From: Pirellulales bacterium
Lineage (GTDB): Bacteria; Planctomycetota; Planctomycetia; Pirellulales; Thermoguttaceae
DNA length: 64,000 bases
Assembly (NCBI GenBank): GCA_016935315.1
Contig: JAFGRD010000044.1
Coordinates: 1-64,000, forward strand
Reading direction: 5' to 3'
Part shown: in pieces, positions 36,166 to 44,812 of the stretch
How positions within the stretch are numbered: the stretch's first letter is position 1
Layout: every line of letters starts with the position of its first letter
Notes under the pieces: generated by a model
What the model was told of the DNA's origin: nothing
Seen by the model: only the letters and a program-made list of their open reading frames with translations
Databases searched by the model: none
Position numbers and translations under genes: made by a program

Positions 36166-37782
36166 TTACCTGTCCTCCGCTTCTCGCTGGAAGACCAGGT
36201 GGCGGTGCCAGTGCTGGTCGTCGGTTTCCGGATAATCGGTCCGAACGTGGGAGCCGCGCGATTCCTGGCGAGACGAGGCGGCCTGGATGATCAGCCCCGC
36301 CAAGCAAAGCATGTTTTGCAGCTCCCAGCCCGTCGGATCGGCAAACTGTCGTCCATAGACGTAGCGGCCCCAGCGGTCAATATTCTCGGCGGCCTCCTGC
36401 AATCCCTCTCCGTCGCGGCGCACGCCCACGTTCCGCCACATCAGACTCTTCAGCGAGTTGCGGATGTCGGCCAAGTCCAACGGCTCGGCAACCGACTCGA
36501 CCGGCCGGTTCTCCAGCATCAGGGCCTCAAAATCGTCGTCCTGTTCAGCGGCCGCGCGCGAGGTCGCCTCACCGGCGTGCGTGCCGTAGACCATTGCTTC
36601 CAACAGACTGTTCGACGCCAGCCGATTTGCCCCGTGCAATCCGCTTCCGGTCACCTCGCCGGCGGCCCAGAGGCCGGCAACGTTCGTGCGCCCCTCGGCG
36701 TCGACCGTCAGCCCGCCCATCATGTAGTGGGCCCCGGGCCGGACCGGAATTCGATCCCGCGTAATATCCAGGTCGAATTCCGCGCAAATCAGGGCAATAC
36801 CGGGGAATCGAGCCCGCACTTTCTGCGGATCCAAATGCGTCATATCGAGGTAAACGTTTGGGTGCCGCGTGCGCTCCATCTGCATCACAATCGCCTTGCT
36901 CACCACGTCGCGGGGCGCCAGATCGGCCCGGGGATCGTAGTCGGGCATGAAGCGGTGGCCCTGTCGGTCGACCAGACGGGCCCCTTCGCCGCGGGTGGCT
37001 TCGCTGATGAGGCTTCGGCTGCCGCCGGCGATGTAGAGCACCGTGGGATGAAACTGCATGAACTCCAGATCGCGCAGCTCCGCACCCGCCCGATAGGCGA
37101 TTGCCATCCCGTCACCGGTGGCCACTTCGGGATTGGTAGTTTCGCGATAGAGCTGGCCCGTGCCGCCGGTACAGAGGATTGTCTGCTTCGCCCAGACCAT
37201 GGTCTTGCCGTGTCGCCCGTTCCAGACCAGCGCACCGCGGCATCTGCCTTCGATCGTGAGCAGGTCGATGGTGAAGGTGTTTTCCCACACGTCGACGTTG
37301 CGTGCCTGCCCGACCCGGTCAAACATCACACGCATGATTTCCTTGCCCGTGGCATCGCCCAAGGCGTGGGCGATTCGATCGCGGCCGTGTCCCCCTTCGC
37401 GCCCCAATGCAAGCCGCTGACCAACTCGGTCGAAGTTGGTGCCCCAGGCGATCAACTCCTCGATTCTCCGGGGAGCTTCGCGCACAACCCGCTCGACGAC
37501 TTCCGCGTCGCACAGCGATCCGCCCGCCCGAAGCGTGTCGGCCACGTGGTCCTCGAACCGGTCCTCGGGCGCCAGGACTCCGGCGATTCCGCCTTGGGCG
37601 TACGCACTGTTGGACTCTTCGAGGCCGTCCTTGGTGATGACCAGCGCCGAGAGATTCGGGTCAACGCTCAAGGCCGCCCGCAGCCCCGCCAGCCCTCCAC
37701 CGATGATCAATACGTCGGTGAAGAAGTGCGGGACCCGTTTAGGATGGAATGGTGCCAGGTAACGCGGCGTGGAATAGAGCAT
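36166..37782 (-). CDS. nadB: L-aspartate oxidase
   Basis: 538 residues. It oxidises L-aspartate to iminoaspartate, the first step of NAD synthesis, in the cytoplasm. The FAD-binding GGGLAGLRAALS lies near residues 28-39, the SNSAYAQGGIAGVL substrate loop follows, and EGGHGRDRIAHALGDATG and FMQFHPT are family motifs. GAHYMMGGL and GLWAAGEVTGSGLHGANRL are the second FAD region. The C-terminal helical domain (LKSLMWRNVGVRR) is present. nadA and nadC are not in the window. A palindromic repeat lies 72 bases upstream of its start. Confidence 0.94.
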   Translation of the reverse strand: MLYSTPRYLAPFHPKRVPHFFTDVLIIGGGLAGLRAALSVDPNLSALVITKDGLEESNSAYAQGGIAGVLAPEDRFEDHVADTLRAGGSLCDAEVVERVVREAPRRIEELIAWGTNFDRVGQRLALGREGGHGRDRIAHALGDATGKEIMRVMFDRVGQARNVDVWENTFTIDLLTIEGRCRGALVWNGRHGKTMVWAKQTILCTGGTGQLYRETTNPEVATGDGMAIAYRAGAELRDLEFMQFHPTVLYIAGGSRSLISEATRGEGARLVDRQGHRFMPDYDPRADLAPRDVVSKAIVMQMERTRHPNVYLDMTHLDPQKVRARFPGIALICAEFDLDITRDRIPVRPGAHYMMGGLTVDAEGRTNVAGLWAAGEVTGSGLHGANRLASNSLLEAMVYGTHAGEATSRAAAEQDDDFEALMLENRPVESVAEPLDLADIRNSLKSLMWRNVGVRRDGEGLQEAAENIDRWGRYVYGRQFADPTGWELQNMLCLAGLIIQAASSRQESRGSHVRTDYPETDDQHWHRHLVFQREAEDR

Positions 37783-37853
37783 GGGATCGAGACCGGTGGG
37801 GTGCTGTTCGCTCGTTTGCGCCTTCGGGTAGCCAACGGGAATTGGAGGCCATC

Positions 37854-37950
37854 TATTGACGCTTGCACACTCAATGCGCGAGGGCGACCAACGGGAGCCC
37901 GACGTCTCCGGCCTCCCATGGGTCGGCCTTGATCATTCACAATGCAAACA
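37854..37950. repeat. Palindromic repeat (copy 2 of 3)
   Basis: Begins TATTGACGCTTGCAC and shares GCGAGGGCGACCAACGGGAG exactly with the copy at 56199. The right arm (GGCCTCCCATGGGTCGGCCTT) is the approximate inverse, and the right end TGCAAACAGCAAC is a decayed version of the left end. It lies upstream of nadB. Confidence 0.7.
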
Positions 37951-38118
37951 GCAACAAGTCTATCAACCCAGCCGACTGCTTTCCAGGTGCCCGCCTCCGC
38001 TCATACTGGGGGGCACCATCCCATTCCGAGCTTGCTTAGCATGCTGCAGAAGGCAGGAGACGGAGGACAGAAGACCGACACAGTCGTTGCCGTCCACCCG
38101 GCCCACAGATCGAAGACG

Positions 38119-39054
38119 TCAACGGTTGCGCCAGGCGGAGCCCGCTTGTTCGACGGATTCCTCTTCGCCGGGGTGCGACCATCGGGTTTGCTGGAGCCGA
38201 GAGAGAGTCCGATCGACCAGTCGCCAGCCGTCCATGGCACCTTGGCACAAGAGCTGAAACACCCAAAGCCCTTCGCCGCCTTCCACCTTGATGCGCGGCA
38301 GCTCGATCGGGTCGGAACCGGGGCGGATGGCGCCGTGCTGGGAGGTGAACGCCGTCGTGTAGCCGGTCTCGGCCAGCACGTTGCCCGTGGTTGGGGTGAA
38401 GTCGGCGCGGGTTCCGTAGGGATAGGCCAGCGATGCGATCCGGCGTTCCAGCCGGTCTTCCAGGACCTCTTTCGAGCGGATCGCTTCCCGGCGGACCTCG
38501 ACCGGCCCCATGCGCCCCAGCGACCGATGCGTCCATCCGTGCGAGCCGATCGCCACGCCCTCGTCCGCGAGCCGCCTCAGCTCACCCCAGGTGAGATAGG
38601 CCTCATCCGCCTCCGCCGGTTCGCCGCCGGCGCCAAGGTCGTCGCTCTCGCGGATCAGACTCGGCGTCACGTAGGCGACGGCGGGGATGCTGTGACGCTT
38701 CAGCACCGGTAGCATGTGTGTATAGACGCTGCGAAATCCGTCGTCCACGGTAACCAGCACGGAACCGTCTGGCAAGGTCGTCTCGCCGGCGAGAAAGGCC
38801 TCCAAATCGGCCAGGGAGACGGCCAGCCGGCGTTTGGCCAGCCAACGCATCTGCGCATCGAAATCGTCCTGCGCCACACAAAAGGGATCGTGGATCGACC
38901 GTCCGAACCGATGGTAGGTCAGCACCCGAACTCGCGGACCGGCGGATGTCCGTCGCCTGGCAGCCAGCCAGCCGGAGGCCCAAGACACCGCGGCCAGGCC
39001 CTTGCGGGCGGCCTTCTTCAGAAACCAGCGGGATGGGTGGATACGGTATGCCAT
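38119..39054 (-). CDS. Polysaccharide deacetylase
   Basis: 311 residues of the NodB fold. VLVTVDDGFRSVYTHMLPVL holds the catalytic and metal-binding Asp pair, and GSHGWTHRSL the metal His pair. No signal peptide: the N-terminus is basic and amphipathic (HPSRWFLKKAARKG). Members remove N- or O-acetyl groups from surface glycans such as PNAG, chitin or peptidoglycan. Its start overlaps the end of the WecG/TagA glycosyltransferase gene by 37 bases in another frame, so the two are cotranscribed. It is probably a modification enzyme of the polysaccharide locus. Confidence 0.88.
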   Translation of the reverse strand: MAYRIHPSRWFLKKAARKGLAAVSWASGWLAARRRTSAGPRVRVLTYHRFGRSIHDPFCVAQDDFDAQMRWLAKRRLAVSLADLEAFLAGETTLPDGSVLVTVDDGFRSVYTHMLPVLKRHSIPAVAYVTPSLIRESDDLGAGGEPAEADEAYLTWGELRRLADEGVAIGSHGWTHRSLGRMGPVEVRREAIRSKEVLEDRLERRIASLAYPYGTRADFTPTTGNVLAETGYTTAFTSQHGAIRPGSDPIELPRIKVEGGEGLWVFQLLCQGAMDGWRLVDRTLSRLQQTRWSHPGEEESVEQAGSAWRNR

Positions 39055-39977
39055 CGGTCTGCCGGAGTGGTTCGCGTATTCGAGTATAGTCTACGCCGGC
39101 GCCGGGCTTTCCACGCATCGCAGAGGGCTCGGATCAGGAATCGGGGGTTTCCCAGCAGGTAACGCCGGGCCTTGTGCGGCTGTTGCAGCAGGATTCCCAG
39201 CCACTCCCAGCCGCAACGCCGCAACCACCGGGGCGACCGGCGAAGCTCTCCGGCCCAATAGGTGAATAGCCCGCCCACCGCGAGGCAAACGGGCACGTCG
39301 AGCCGATGCCGGTGTCGGCGAATCCAGCGCTCCTGGAGCGGATTGCCCATGCCGACCAGCAGCACATCGGGCCGGGCCTCGTTGATTTGGCGAATGACTT
39401 CGGTCGTCAGCTCCGGGTGGTCCAAATAGCCGTGATGCGACCCGACTAGGGTCCATCCGGTGAACGTTTGCGACGCGTATCGCGCCGCCCGGCCGATCGT
39501 CGCTTCGGTGGCCCCCAAGAGGAAGTAGCTGTATCCCCGGCCGGCAGTCGATCGAAACAGCTCGGGTGTCAAGTCGGTGCCGTTGACGTTGTCCTGCATG
39601 CGAACGCCTTGCAGCCGGGCGGCCCAACGCACGCCGGTCCCGTCGGCGAAGACATGGTCCGCCGTGTTCAACACGTCTCGGTACCGCCGGTCGGCGGCGG
39701 CGAGGTTCAACGTATGGGCGTTGACGAAGAAAAGGCTCCGTGGGCGGCCGTCGTCGTGCCGAATCATCGCTTCGATCAGGTCGATCGCCTGCCTCTCGGT
39801 CGTGTTGGTGACTTCGACGCCCAGAATCGAGATCGTCGGATCGACGGCAGGCGACGGCGTATCAAGCGACGGCGCATCAAGCGACGGCGCATCGAGCGAC
39901 GGCGCATCGAGCGACGAGGCGTCGAGCGTGGTCGGAGGTTCAAAGGTCGTCGTGGCGGCTTGGTCGAAGGTGTTCAT
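39018..39977 (-). CDS. WecG/TagA/CpsF family glycosyltransferase
   Basis: 319 residues. The N-terminal 45 are a Ser/Leu/Asp/Ala/Pro repeat (SLDAP units); the enzyme follows. FFVNAHTLNLAAADRRY and HVFADGTGVRWAARL are the GT26 substrate region with the conserved Asp, and DVLLVGMGNPLQERWI is the second signature. Family members add a ManNAc-type sugar to an undecaprenyl-linked acceptor at the membrane. It lies between the initiating sugar transferase and a deacetylase, so it could add the second residue of the same glycan. Confidence 0.9.
   Translation of the reverse strand: MNTFDQAATTTFEPPTTLDASSLDAPSLDAPSLDAPSLDTPSPAVDPTISILGVEVTNTTERQAIDLIEAMIRHDDGRPRSLFFVNAHTLNLAAADRRYRDVLNTADHVFADGTGVRWAARLQGVRMQDNVNGTDLTPELFRSTAGRGYSYFLLGATEATIGRAARYASQTFTGWTLVGSHHGYLDHPELTTEVIRQINEARPDVLLVGMGNPLQERWIRRHRHRLDVPVCLAVGGLFTYWAGELRRSPRWLRRCGWEWLGILLQQPHKARRYLLGNPRFLIRALCDAWKARRRRRLYSNTRTTPADRWHTVSTHPAGF
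39851..39925 (-). repeat. 15-bp minisatellite inside the WecG/TagA gene
   Basis: Five units of GCGACGGCG(C/T)ATC(A/G)A in phase with the reading frame encode the SLDAP repeats. Multiples of 15 bases keep the frame, so copy number may vary between strains. Confidence 0.75.
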
Positions 39978-40022
39978 GCGGCGGTCTTCTCGCTGGTGGC
40001 AATCTGCTTGGCAGCGGCTGTG

Positions 40023-40838
40023 TCAATAGGCCCCACGGCAGGCGAGCACGCTCATCGGCGTTCTCCAGAGGAGTTCCAGATCGGTCCGCAGGTTCTGGTG
40101 CTTCACGTACCAAAGGTCCATGCGAACCCAATCCTCGAACCCGATTTCGCAACGCCCGCTGACTTGCCAGAGGCAGGTCAACCCGGGCTTGACGGCCAGC
40201 CGGCGACGCTGCCATGGCTCGTATTGAACCACTTCCCGAAGCACGGGCGGACGTGGCCCCACCAGCGACATCTGGCCCGCCAGCACGTTCAGCAATTGCG
40301 GGATCTCGTCGAGGCTGGTCTTGCGGAGAAACCGACCGATTCGGGTAATTCGCGGGTCGCAGCGGTTCTTGAACACTGGCCCATTCTGCTCGTTGGCAAT
40401 CTCATGCTGCCGAAGCGCAGCGTCGGGAACCATCGTACGGAACTTCAGCATCAAAAACGGCCGGCCCAAATATCCTACGCGGCGCTGGCAGAAGATCGGC
40501 CTGCCGCGCGTGGTCACCAGCAGAATCAGCAGCACCGCGAGGATGATCGGACTGAGCACGATCAACAGGCCCAAGGCGCCAATCACGTCGAGGCACCGCT
40601 TGACCGCCAGGTAACCGAGCGAGCGGTTGCCTTCGGCTGCGACAGTCGGCTGGCCGCGCTGGAGCCAATCGACAACCAGCCGGTCCGGTTGCTTCGGCTT
40701 TCGCGAGGCGTGGTGGGGGCAAGCAACAGTGCAAGGCGCGGAGACGGGGACCGGGGGACTGTGAACGGCTCGGATTCCCAATTCCGACAAACAACAGGAG
40801 AAAGCCTCGGGCGAGGTCGTGAGGGTCGCATTGCTCAT
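40023..40838 (-). CDS. Initiating sugar transferase (WcaJ/PssY type)
   Basis: 271 residues. A variable N-terminus is followed by one membrane hairpin (RCLDVIGALGLLIVLSPIIL) and the catalytic domain: FCQRRVGYLGRPFLMLKFRTM, then RFLRKTSLDEIPQLLNVL and GQMSLVGPRPPV. It moves a sugar-1-phosphate from a UDP-sugar onto undecaprenyl phosphate at the inner membrane face. It is the short form, without the CoA-binding-like N-terminal domain of full-length WcaJ. It should start the glycan built by the locus. Confidence 0.9.
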   Translation of the reverse strand: MSNATLTTSPEAFSCCLSELGIRAVHSPPVPVSAPCTVACPHHASRKPKQPDRLVVDWLQRGQPTVAAEGNRSLGYLAVKRCLDVIGALGLLIVLSPIILAVLLILLVTTRGRPIFCQRRVGYLGRPFLMLKFRTMVPDAALRQHEIANEQNGPVFKNRCDPRITRIGRFLRKTSLDEIPQLLNVLAGQMSLVGPRPPVLREVVQYEPWQRRRLAVKPGLTCLWQVSGRCEIGFEDWVRMDLWYVKHQNLRTDLELLWRTPMSVLACRGAY

Positions 40839-41445
40839 AGGACTTGTGTGCTTTCGTCGTTTTAGTCCGATCTGGGATCGATGTCTTGCGTCTGTCCTCC
40901 TTCGAGCAAACTGCGGGCCATAACAGTCCGGCCGATGCCCCCTTTGCCGGCCGGTATCCCAACATTAACGGGCGCAATCACTTATGGCACGTGGGGCGAC
41001 GCCTCCCGCGACGAGAGGCTTCTGCTGCTGCGTAACGCGTGTGGAGAAAGCCCTACCGTACGTTGACCGAACGCATCACGGCCGGGCTGTTCTCGGACAT
41101 GCAGCGACGCACCACCACCGAAACGATTCTGCGGGCGTCTTCCACCTACACGCTGATTCTCCAAAGGAACCGCTATGGACGGATCGTCTAGCCGTAGCGA
41201 CAGATCAGGTGGCAATGCAGTCTGAACAGCGCTGCCCAGCGGGCAGCGCGCTACGGCCGCGAGGAGGCCGGCGCAGCAGAGGAAGCCGGAGGCTCTTGAG
41301 AATGCGACGTTCGCGGAATACGGAGACCTTCGCCGGGGCGCATCCCGCTCTGCGGCCATCCGAACTTGGCCTTCAAGGAGCGAACTTTCCTGCCGATGCG
41401 GTCGGCGTTTTTTCCCGCTTTGCGGTTCTCAGTAGCAAAAAAGGC
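40839..41445. other. Gene-free interval before the PEP-CTERM gene
   Basis: No supported gene. It separates the minus-strand sugar genes from the plus-strand locus. A perfect nine-base stem GCGCTGCCC-AGC-GGGCAGCGC lies at 41229-41249 without a T-run. Confidence 0.5.
41229..41249. repeat. Perfect 9-bp hairpin
   Basis: GCGCTGCCC and GGGCAGCGC flank an AGC loop. There is no poly-T on either side, so it may be a REP-like hairpin, a protein site or part of an RNA. Confidence 0.5.
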
Positions 41446-41474
41446 TTGAGCTTCTGACTGGCGAATCGATATCT
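41446..41474 (+). promoter_or_regulatory. Candidate promoter of the PEP-CTERM gene
   Basis: TTGAGC (41446-41451), 17 bases, ATATCT (41469-41474), 57 bases before ATG 41531. TATCTT one base on is an alternative -10. Confidence 0.35.
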
Positions 41475-41530
41475 TCAACTCGTCTACTGTTGCTGTTTGG
41501 AGGTCTCGACTTATGAAGGAGGGCTTGATC

Positions 41531-42151
41531 ATGAGGAGTTTTGGCTTGGCGGTTGCCGTGGTGCTGGCCTTGGCCACGACAACGGTGGCAGCGCCCATGA
41601 CGTTCCGTGACATCGATCGCCCCTTGGCTCAGGTTACCGGGTCTTACTCGGGAACGCTCAGTCTGGTGACTGCCGGAGCGGAAGGCGACAGCTTCACGAT
41701 TGTCGAACCTTACTGGATCGGTGTGATACTCGGTCTGCTCCCGCCGGACGCCGTAGGCACCTATGAAGACATCGGCGGATTCGACCCCGCGCTGCACCAG
41801 GCGTTCAGCGGCCGCGTGAATATGTGGCTGTTAGATGATTTTGACGCGACGGCCGACAAGGTCCAGATCCAACTGGAGTCGATCGACCAGGGCGTATTCG
41901 TCCCCGGCTACGAGTCTTTCTCGTTGGCGTTGTCCGGCAGCAACGCCGATCTGCTGTTGGCCATCAACGAGACGGGGGAGATTGATTACTTGCTCCAAAC
42001 GACGCCCGAGAGCGATCTGATTCTCGACTACATCGCTCTGGAGGTTGACGCGGGACCCAAGATGACTCCGGAACCGTCCTCGGTGGTCGTCTGGGGCATG
42101 ATCGGAAGTGTGCTCGGTGCCGGGTGGTGGTTCCGTCGGAAGCGGCGATGA
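41531..42151 (+). CDS. PEP-CTERM sorted surface protein
   Basis: 206 residues. A signal peptide (LAVAVVLALATTTVAA) is followed by a beta-rich exported body. The chain ends with the PEP-CTERM signal: PEPSSVVVWG, a membrane helix and the basic tail FRRKRR. Exosortases cleave next to this motif and attach or release the protein at the surface, and an exosortase gene lies 3.4 kb downstream. The body has no recognised domain. I chose ATG 41531 because AAGGAGG lies just before it; ATG 41513 is in frame. It is probably a matrix or surface protein tied to the polysaccharide. Confidence 0.88.
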   Translation: MRSFGLAVAVVLALATTTVAAPMTFRDIDRPLAQVTGSYSGTLSLVTAGAEGDSFTIVEPYWIGVILGLLPPDAVGTYEDIGGFDPALHQAFSGRVNMWLLDDFDATADKVQIQLESIDQGVFVPGYESFSLALSGSNADLLLAINETGEIDYLLQTTPESDLILDYIALEVDAGPKMTPEPSSVVVWGMIGSVLGAGWWFRRKRR

Positions 42152-42525
42152 CGGTGCTGGTGCGGCGCACGTACGCGCATGTCGGCCACACATGGCGTGG
42201 TTGTTCGAGACCCAGCGACTTCCGTGCGCCGAAGGAATAAGGCCGACGAACGGCCATGTTGATCAGGCGCAAACTGTCAGAATCCGGGGCAGGGGGCGTC
42301 AGGCTTCCACTGCCTGCAGTATGTGGAGCACGTGATGCAGATCGGGTCTGGGGGTATGAGTCGCAGACACACGCCGCAGCTCGGGGCTGCAACTTTCTTG
42401 CGCACCCCTTGAGCAAGTCTGCCCACATGCCTTGCAGACACCCGGGTGTGTGTCTACGCACGGTTCCGAGCGAAACAGCGACGCAACCCCCCAGTTGGGC
42501 GCGCCAAAAAAGGACGCACTTCACC
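42152..42525. other. Upstream region of the regulator cluster
   Basis: No supported gene. A 12-base perfect palindrome ACACCCGGGTGT is at 42438-42449, 77 bases before the -35 element, and the sequence GCAGACAC occurs twice (near 42364 and 42434). These are candidate activator sites. Confidence 0.4.
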
Positions 42526-42553
42526 TTGACGTGTTGCCCGGCGCGGCTAGAAT
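42526..42553 (+). promoter_or_regulatory. Strong sigma-70-like promoter before the first regulator
   Basis: TTGACG (42526-42531), 16 bases, TAGAAT (42548-42553): one mismatch per hexamer. It implies a leader of about 290 bases before the ATG at 42849. Confidence 0.5.
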
Positions 42554-42848
42554 CAGGGTTGTATGCAAGGCTGCAGCGCAGGCCCGCGGACTTTCGGCGT
42601 GTTGTGAGAGACGATGCTCTGACCTCTGGTTCCTGCCTCTGGTGATTTCTCACCCATCTGAGTCGCAACGGTAGTCTCCATCGCAACGCTCTATCCGGGT
42701 GACGGGTCGGCGGGGGCGGTGCTCGGCGGTGAGGCAGCGTAAGGGAATTCCCGTCTTGGCCGCTCCCTGCGTATGAACTGGGGCAGCTTGTCAGGCTCTT
42801 GCCTCTGCAGGTGTCGGTCTTCTGCCCCGGTGCGGCGCTCCAGCATGG

Positions 42849-43538
42849 ATGGAGGTGGCCGTGGACGAGGCAATCGTCTATGCAATCGACGACGACCCGG
42901 CGACACTCGATGCAGTCGCCAAGATCGCACGCTCCCTGCATCTGCGTTGCAGACCCTACACTTCTGGACTGGATTTCCTCGAGCAGTACGACCGGTCGTT
43001 GCCGGGTTGCGTCGTCACCGAACTGAGGATGATGGCAATCAGCGGGCTGCAGATCCAGCGGCGTTTGCTCTTGGAGGGCACCCCGATGCCGGTCGTTTTT
43101 CTGGCCAGCCAAGCCGACGTTGCGACCGTGGTCAGTGCGATGCGAGACGGAGCCGTCCATTTCCTTCAGAAACCGTTTCGTGAACAGGAGTTGTGGGACG
43201 CAATCCAAGAGGCCATCCAGATCAGCAAGGAGCGGCTGGAAAGACAACAATGGCTTGAAGCGACGGCAAAACGGATCGCGTCACTCACGCCTAAGGAGCG
43301 GCAAGTCCTGGAGTTGATCGGCCAAGACATGGCGAAAAGGGCCATCGCCTCGGAGTTGGGGGTGTGCACCCGGACCGTCGAAATGCACCGGGCCAAGTTG
43401 ATGGGGAAACTGCAGGTGGAGACCGTTTCCGCGCTGAAGCGGATAGCCGAAGTGGCTGCCAGCCAATCCGCGTTGTTGGACTCTGACCGCCTGGGCGGCG
43501 GCGATGGAGATATCCATCGCTTCGGAGTGGGACGCTGA
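42849..43538 (+). CDS. FixJ-like regulator with Glu at the phosphorylation site (1 of 3)
   Basis: 229 residues. The receiver domain (about 8-125) has the acidic pocket IDDDP (13-17) and the conserved Lys in FLQKPF, but the phospho-accepting Asp is E58 (VTELRM, codon GAA at 43020-43022). The usual switch Thr is Ala (VFLASQAD). The C-terminal LuxR-type helix-turn-helix (LTPKERQVLELIGQDMAKRA, then RTVEMHRAKLMGKL) binds DNA. It is probably active without phosphorylation or controlled by other means. No histidine kinase is adjacent. It may control the exosortase/polysaccharide genes. Confidence 0.88.
   Translation: MEVAVDEAIVYAIDDDPATLDAVAKIARSLHLRCRPYTSGLDFLEQYDRSLPGCVVTELRMMAISGLQIQRRLLLEGTPMPVVFLASQADVATVVSAMRDGAVHFLQKPFREQELWDAIQEAIQISKERLERQQWLEATAKRIASLTPKERQVLELIGQDMAKRAIASELGVCTRTVEMHRAKLMGKLQVETVSALKRIAEVAASQSALLDSDRLGGGDGDIHRFGVGR
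43501..43520 (+). terminator. Perfect hairpin at the end of the first regulator gene
   Basis: GCGATGGA-GATA-TCCATCGC: an eight-base stem inside the coding region, 19 bases before the gene's end. No T-run follows. With the hairpins in 43542-43612 it may act in attenuation or mRNA protection. Confidence 0.35.
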
Positions 43539-44080
43539 AAACGCTTTCGGGAATTCACGTGGGGCCTCCAGGAAAGCCAACCGAAAGCGCACGTTCTTGT
43601 GCGTTCTCGCACGCCGTCGCCCTGTACGCCGCACTGCCTTGCGCTTCGTAGAGTGCCTTCCGCGTTCTGTTGCCTGTTCGCACCAGCGAAGCGCGCCTTT
43701 CGCGACACCGAAAGAGTGCTGCGTTGTGCGAGAAGTCCTCTGTGTGTTTCCTGGGATTTTTTCGCCTTTCGCAGACAATGCACGCGGCGGCGTGTTGCGT
43801 TTCGACAAGAACCGGCTATTCGTGGTGTTCTGTTGAGTATGCTGTCGCACTTCAGGTCGTGTCAACCGGAGCAACTCGCCATCGGGCGCAGCGCCCGGTG
43901 GGCTTCAGCTGAGTCGATTCAGAGTGGGCGGACTCCGCCTCGCGAAATGGCGGCAGCAAGCCTTCCAGGAGGGAAGTGGACCGGTGCTGGAAACGGATTG
44001 ACAGCCACGAGGCGAGCGTGCTTGCGGGTTGAGCGGCCATCGCGCAACCCACAAGGACGGAGTGTGTCCCGGCGATTCCC
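43539..44080. other. Structured interval between regulators 1 and 2
   Basis: No supported gene in 542 bases. CGCTTTCGG (43542-43550) pairs with CCGAAAGCG (43581-43589). CGCAC (43588-43592), GTGCG (43599-43603) and CGCAC (43608-43612) can form either of two exclusive hairpins. CGGGCG-CAG-CGCCCG occurs near 43875. This could be a leader RNA for regulator 2. Confidence 0.4.
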
Positions 44081-44812
44081 ATGGCTACACCGGCGACAGT
44101 ATTCGTGGTTGATGCCGACTCTCAGAACCGCGCCGAGGTGAAGGCTCTCGTTGGCGAGATGAACCTGCGCTGCGAAGAGTACGATTCCGGGGGGGCGTTC
44201 CTGGACTCCTACGATCCTGCGGACCCGGGCTGCCTCGTGACGGAGGTGCGAGTTCCCGATGTTGGAGGGCTGCAGATCCAAGAGCGCTTGGCGCGCAGCG
44301 GCATTGGCCTGCCAGTCATCTTTCTGACGGCTTATCCCGATACCCGGACCGCCGTCAGCGCAATGCGCGCCGGTGCGTTGCAGTTCCTGGTGAAACCCTT
44401 TCGCGAGGACGAGTTGTGGGAGGCGATCTTAGAGGCCGTCGCCCTGGACCGGGAGTTGCGCCGCGAGGAGGCCCAGCTCTCGCGACAGCGTGATCTGATC
44501 GAGTGCCTCACGTCGAAAGAACGAGCCGTCCTGGAGAAGATCATCGACGGCAAGCCAAATCGGATTATTTCCGAAGAACTGGAGATTTGCCTGCGAACCG
44601 TGGAGCTTCGCCGGGCTTCGCTGATGAACAAGCTCCGGGTGGAATCGCTGGCGGATCTACTGCAGCTCGTCGGCGGGGCCTATCCCGGAGATTCTCAGAG
44701 TATCGAGCGTAGCACGCACCATCCCCGAAACGGCCCCGGCCACTTGCTCCGGCGGCATCGGGGAGAAAGCTCCCTGCCCGGGAGGAGCCGTGACGGACGG
44801 AAGCAAACGTGA
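44081..44812 (+). CDS. FixJ-like regulator with Glu at the phosphorylation site (2 of 3)
   Basis: 243 residues. The receiver has VVDAD (one acid of the usual DD pair replaced by Ala), E55 at the phospho-site (VTEVRVP, codon GAG at 44243-44245), the switch Thr in IFLTAYPD and the Lys in FLVKPF. A linker helix (RREEAQLSRQRD) leads to the LuxR-type domain (LTSKERAVLEKIIDGKPN, RTVELRRASLMNKL). The last about 40 residues are a basic, unstructured extension not typical of the family. It is a paralogue of its neighbours, and regulator 3 starts within its 3' end. Confidence 0.88.
   Translation: MATPATVFVVDADSQNRAEVKALVGEMNLRCEEYDSGGAFLDSYDPADPGCLVTEVRVPDVGGLQIQERLARSGIGLPVIFLTAYPDTRTAVSAMRAGALQFLVKPFREDELWEAILEAVALDRELRREEAQLSRQRDLIECLTSKERAVLEKIIDGKPNRIISEELEICLRTVELRRASLMNKLRVESLADLLQLVGGAYPGDSQSIERSTHHPRNGPGHLLRRHRGESSLPGRSRDGRKQT

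Noticed and set aside
37797-37853. Possible SRP RNA-like stretch (GGTGCTGTTCGC) upstream of nadB
   Set aside because: The conserved apical loop and tetraloop of SRP RNA are absent.
41229-41249. Intrinsic terminator
   Set aside because: The stem is perfect but no T-run follows on either strand; listed only as a hairpin.
43504-43836. Small open frame between regulators 1 and 2
   Set aside because: It overlaps the end of regulator 1, has no ribosome-binding site or motif, and its Arg/Cys-rich product looks random.
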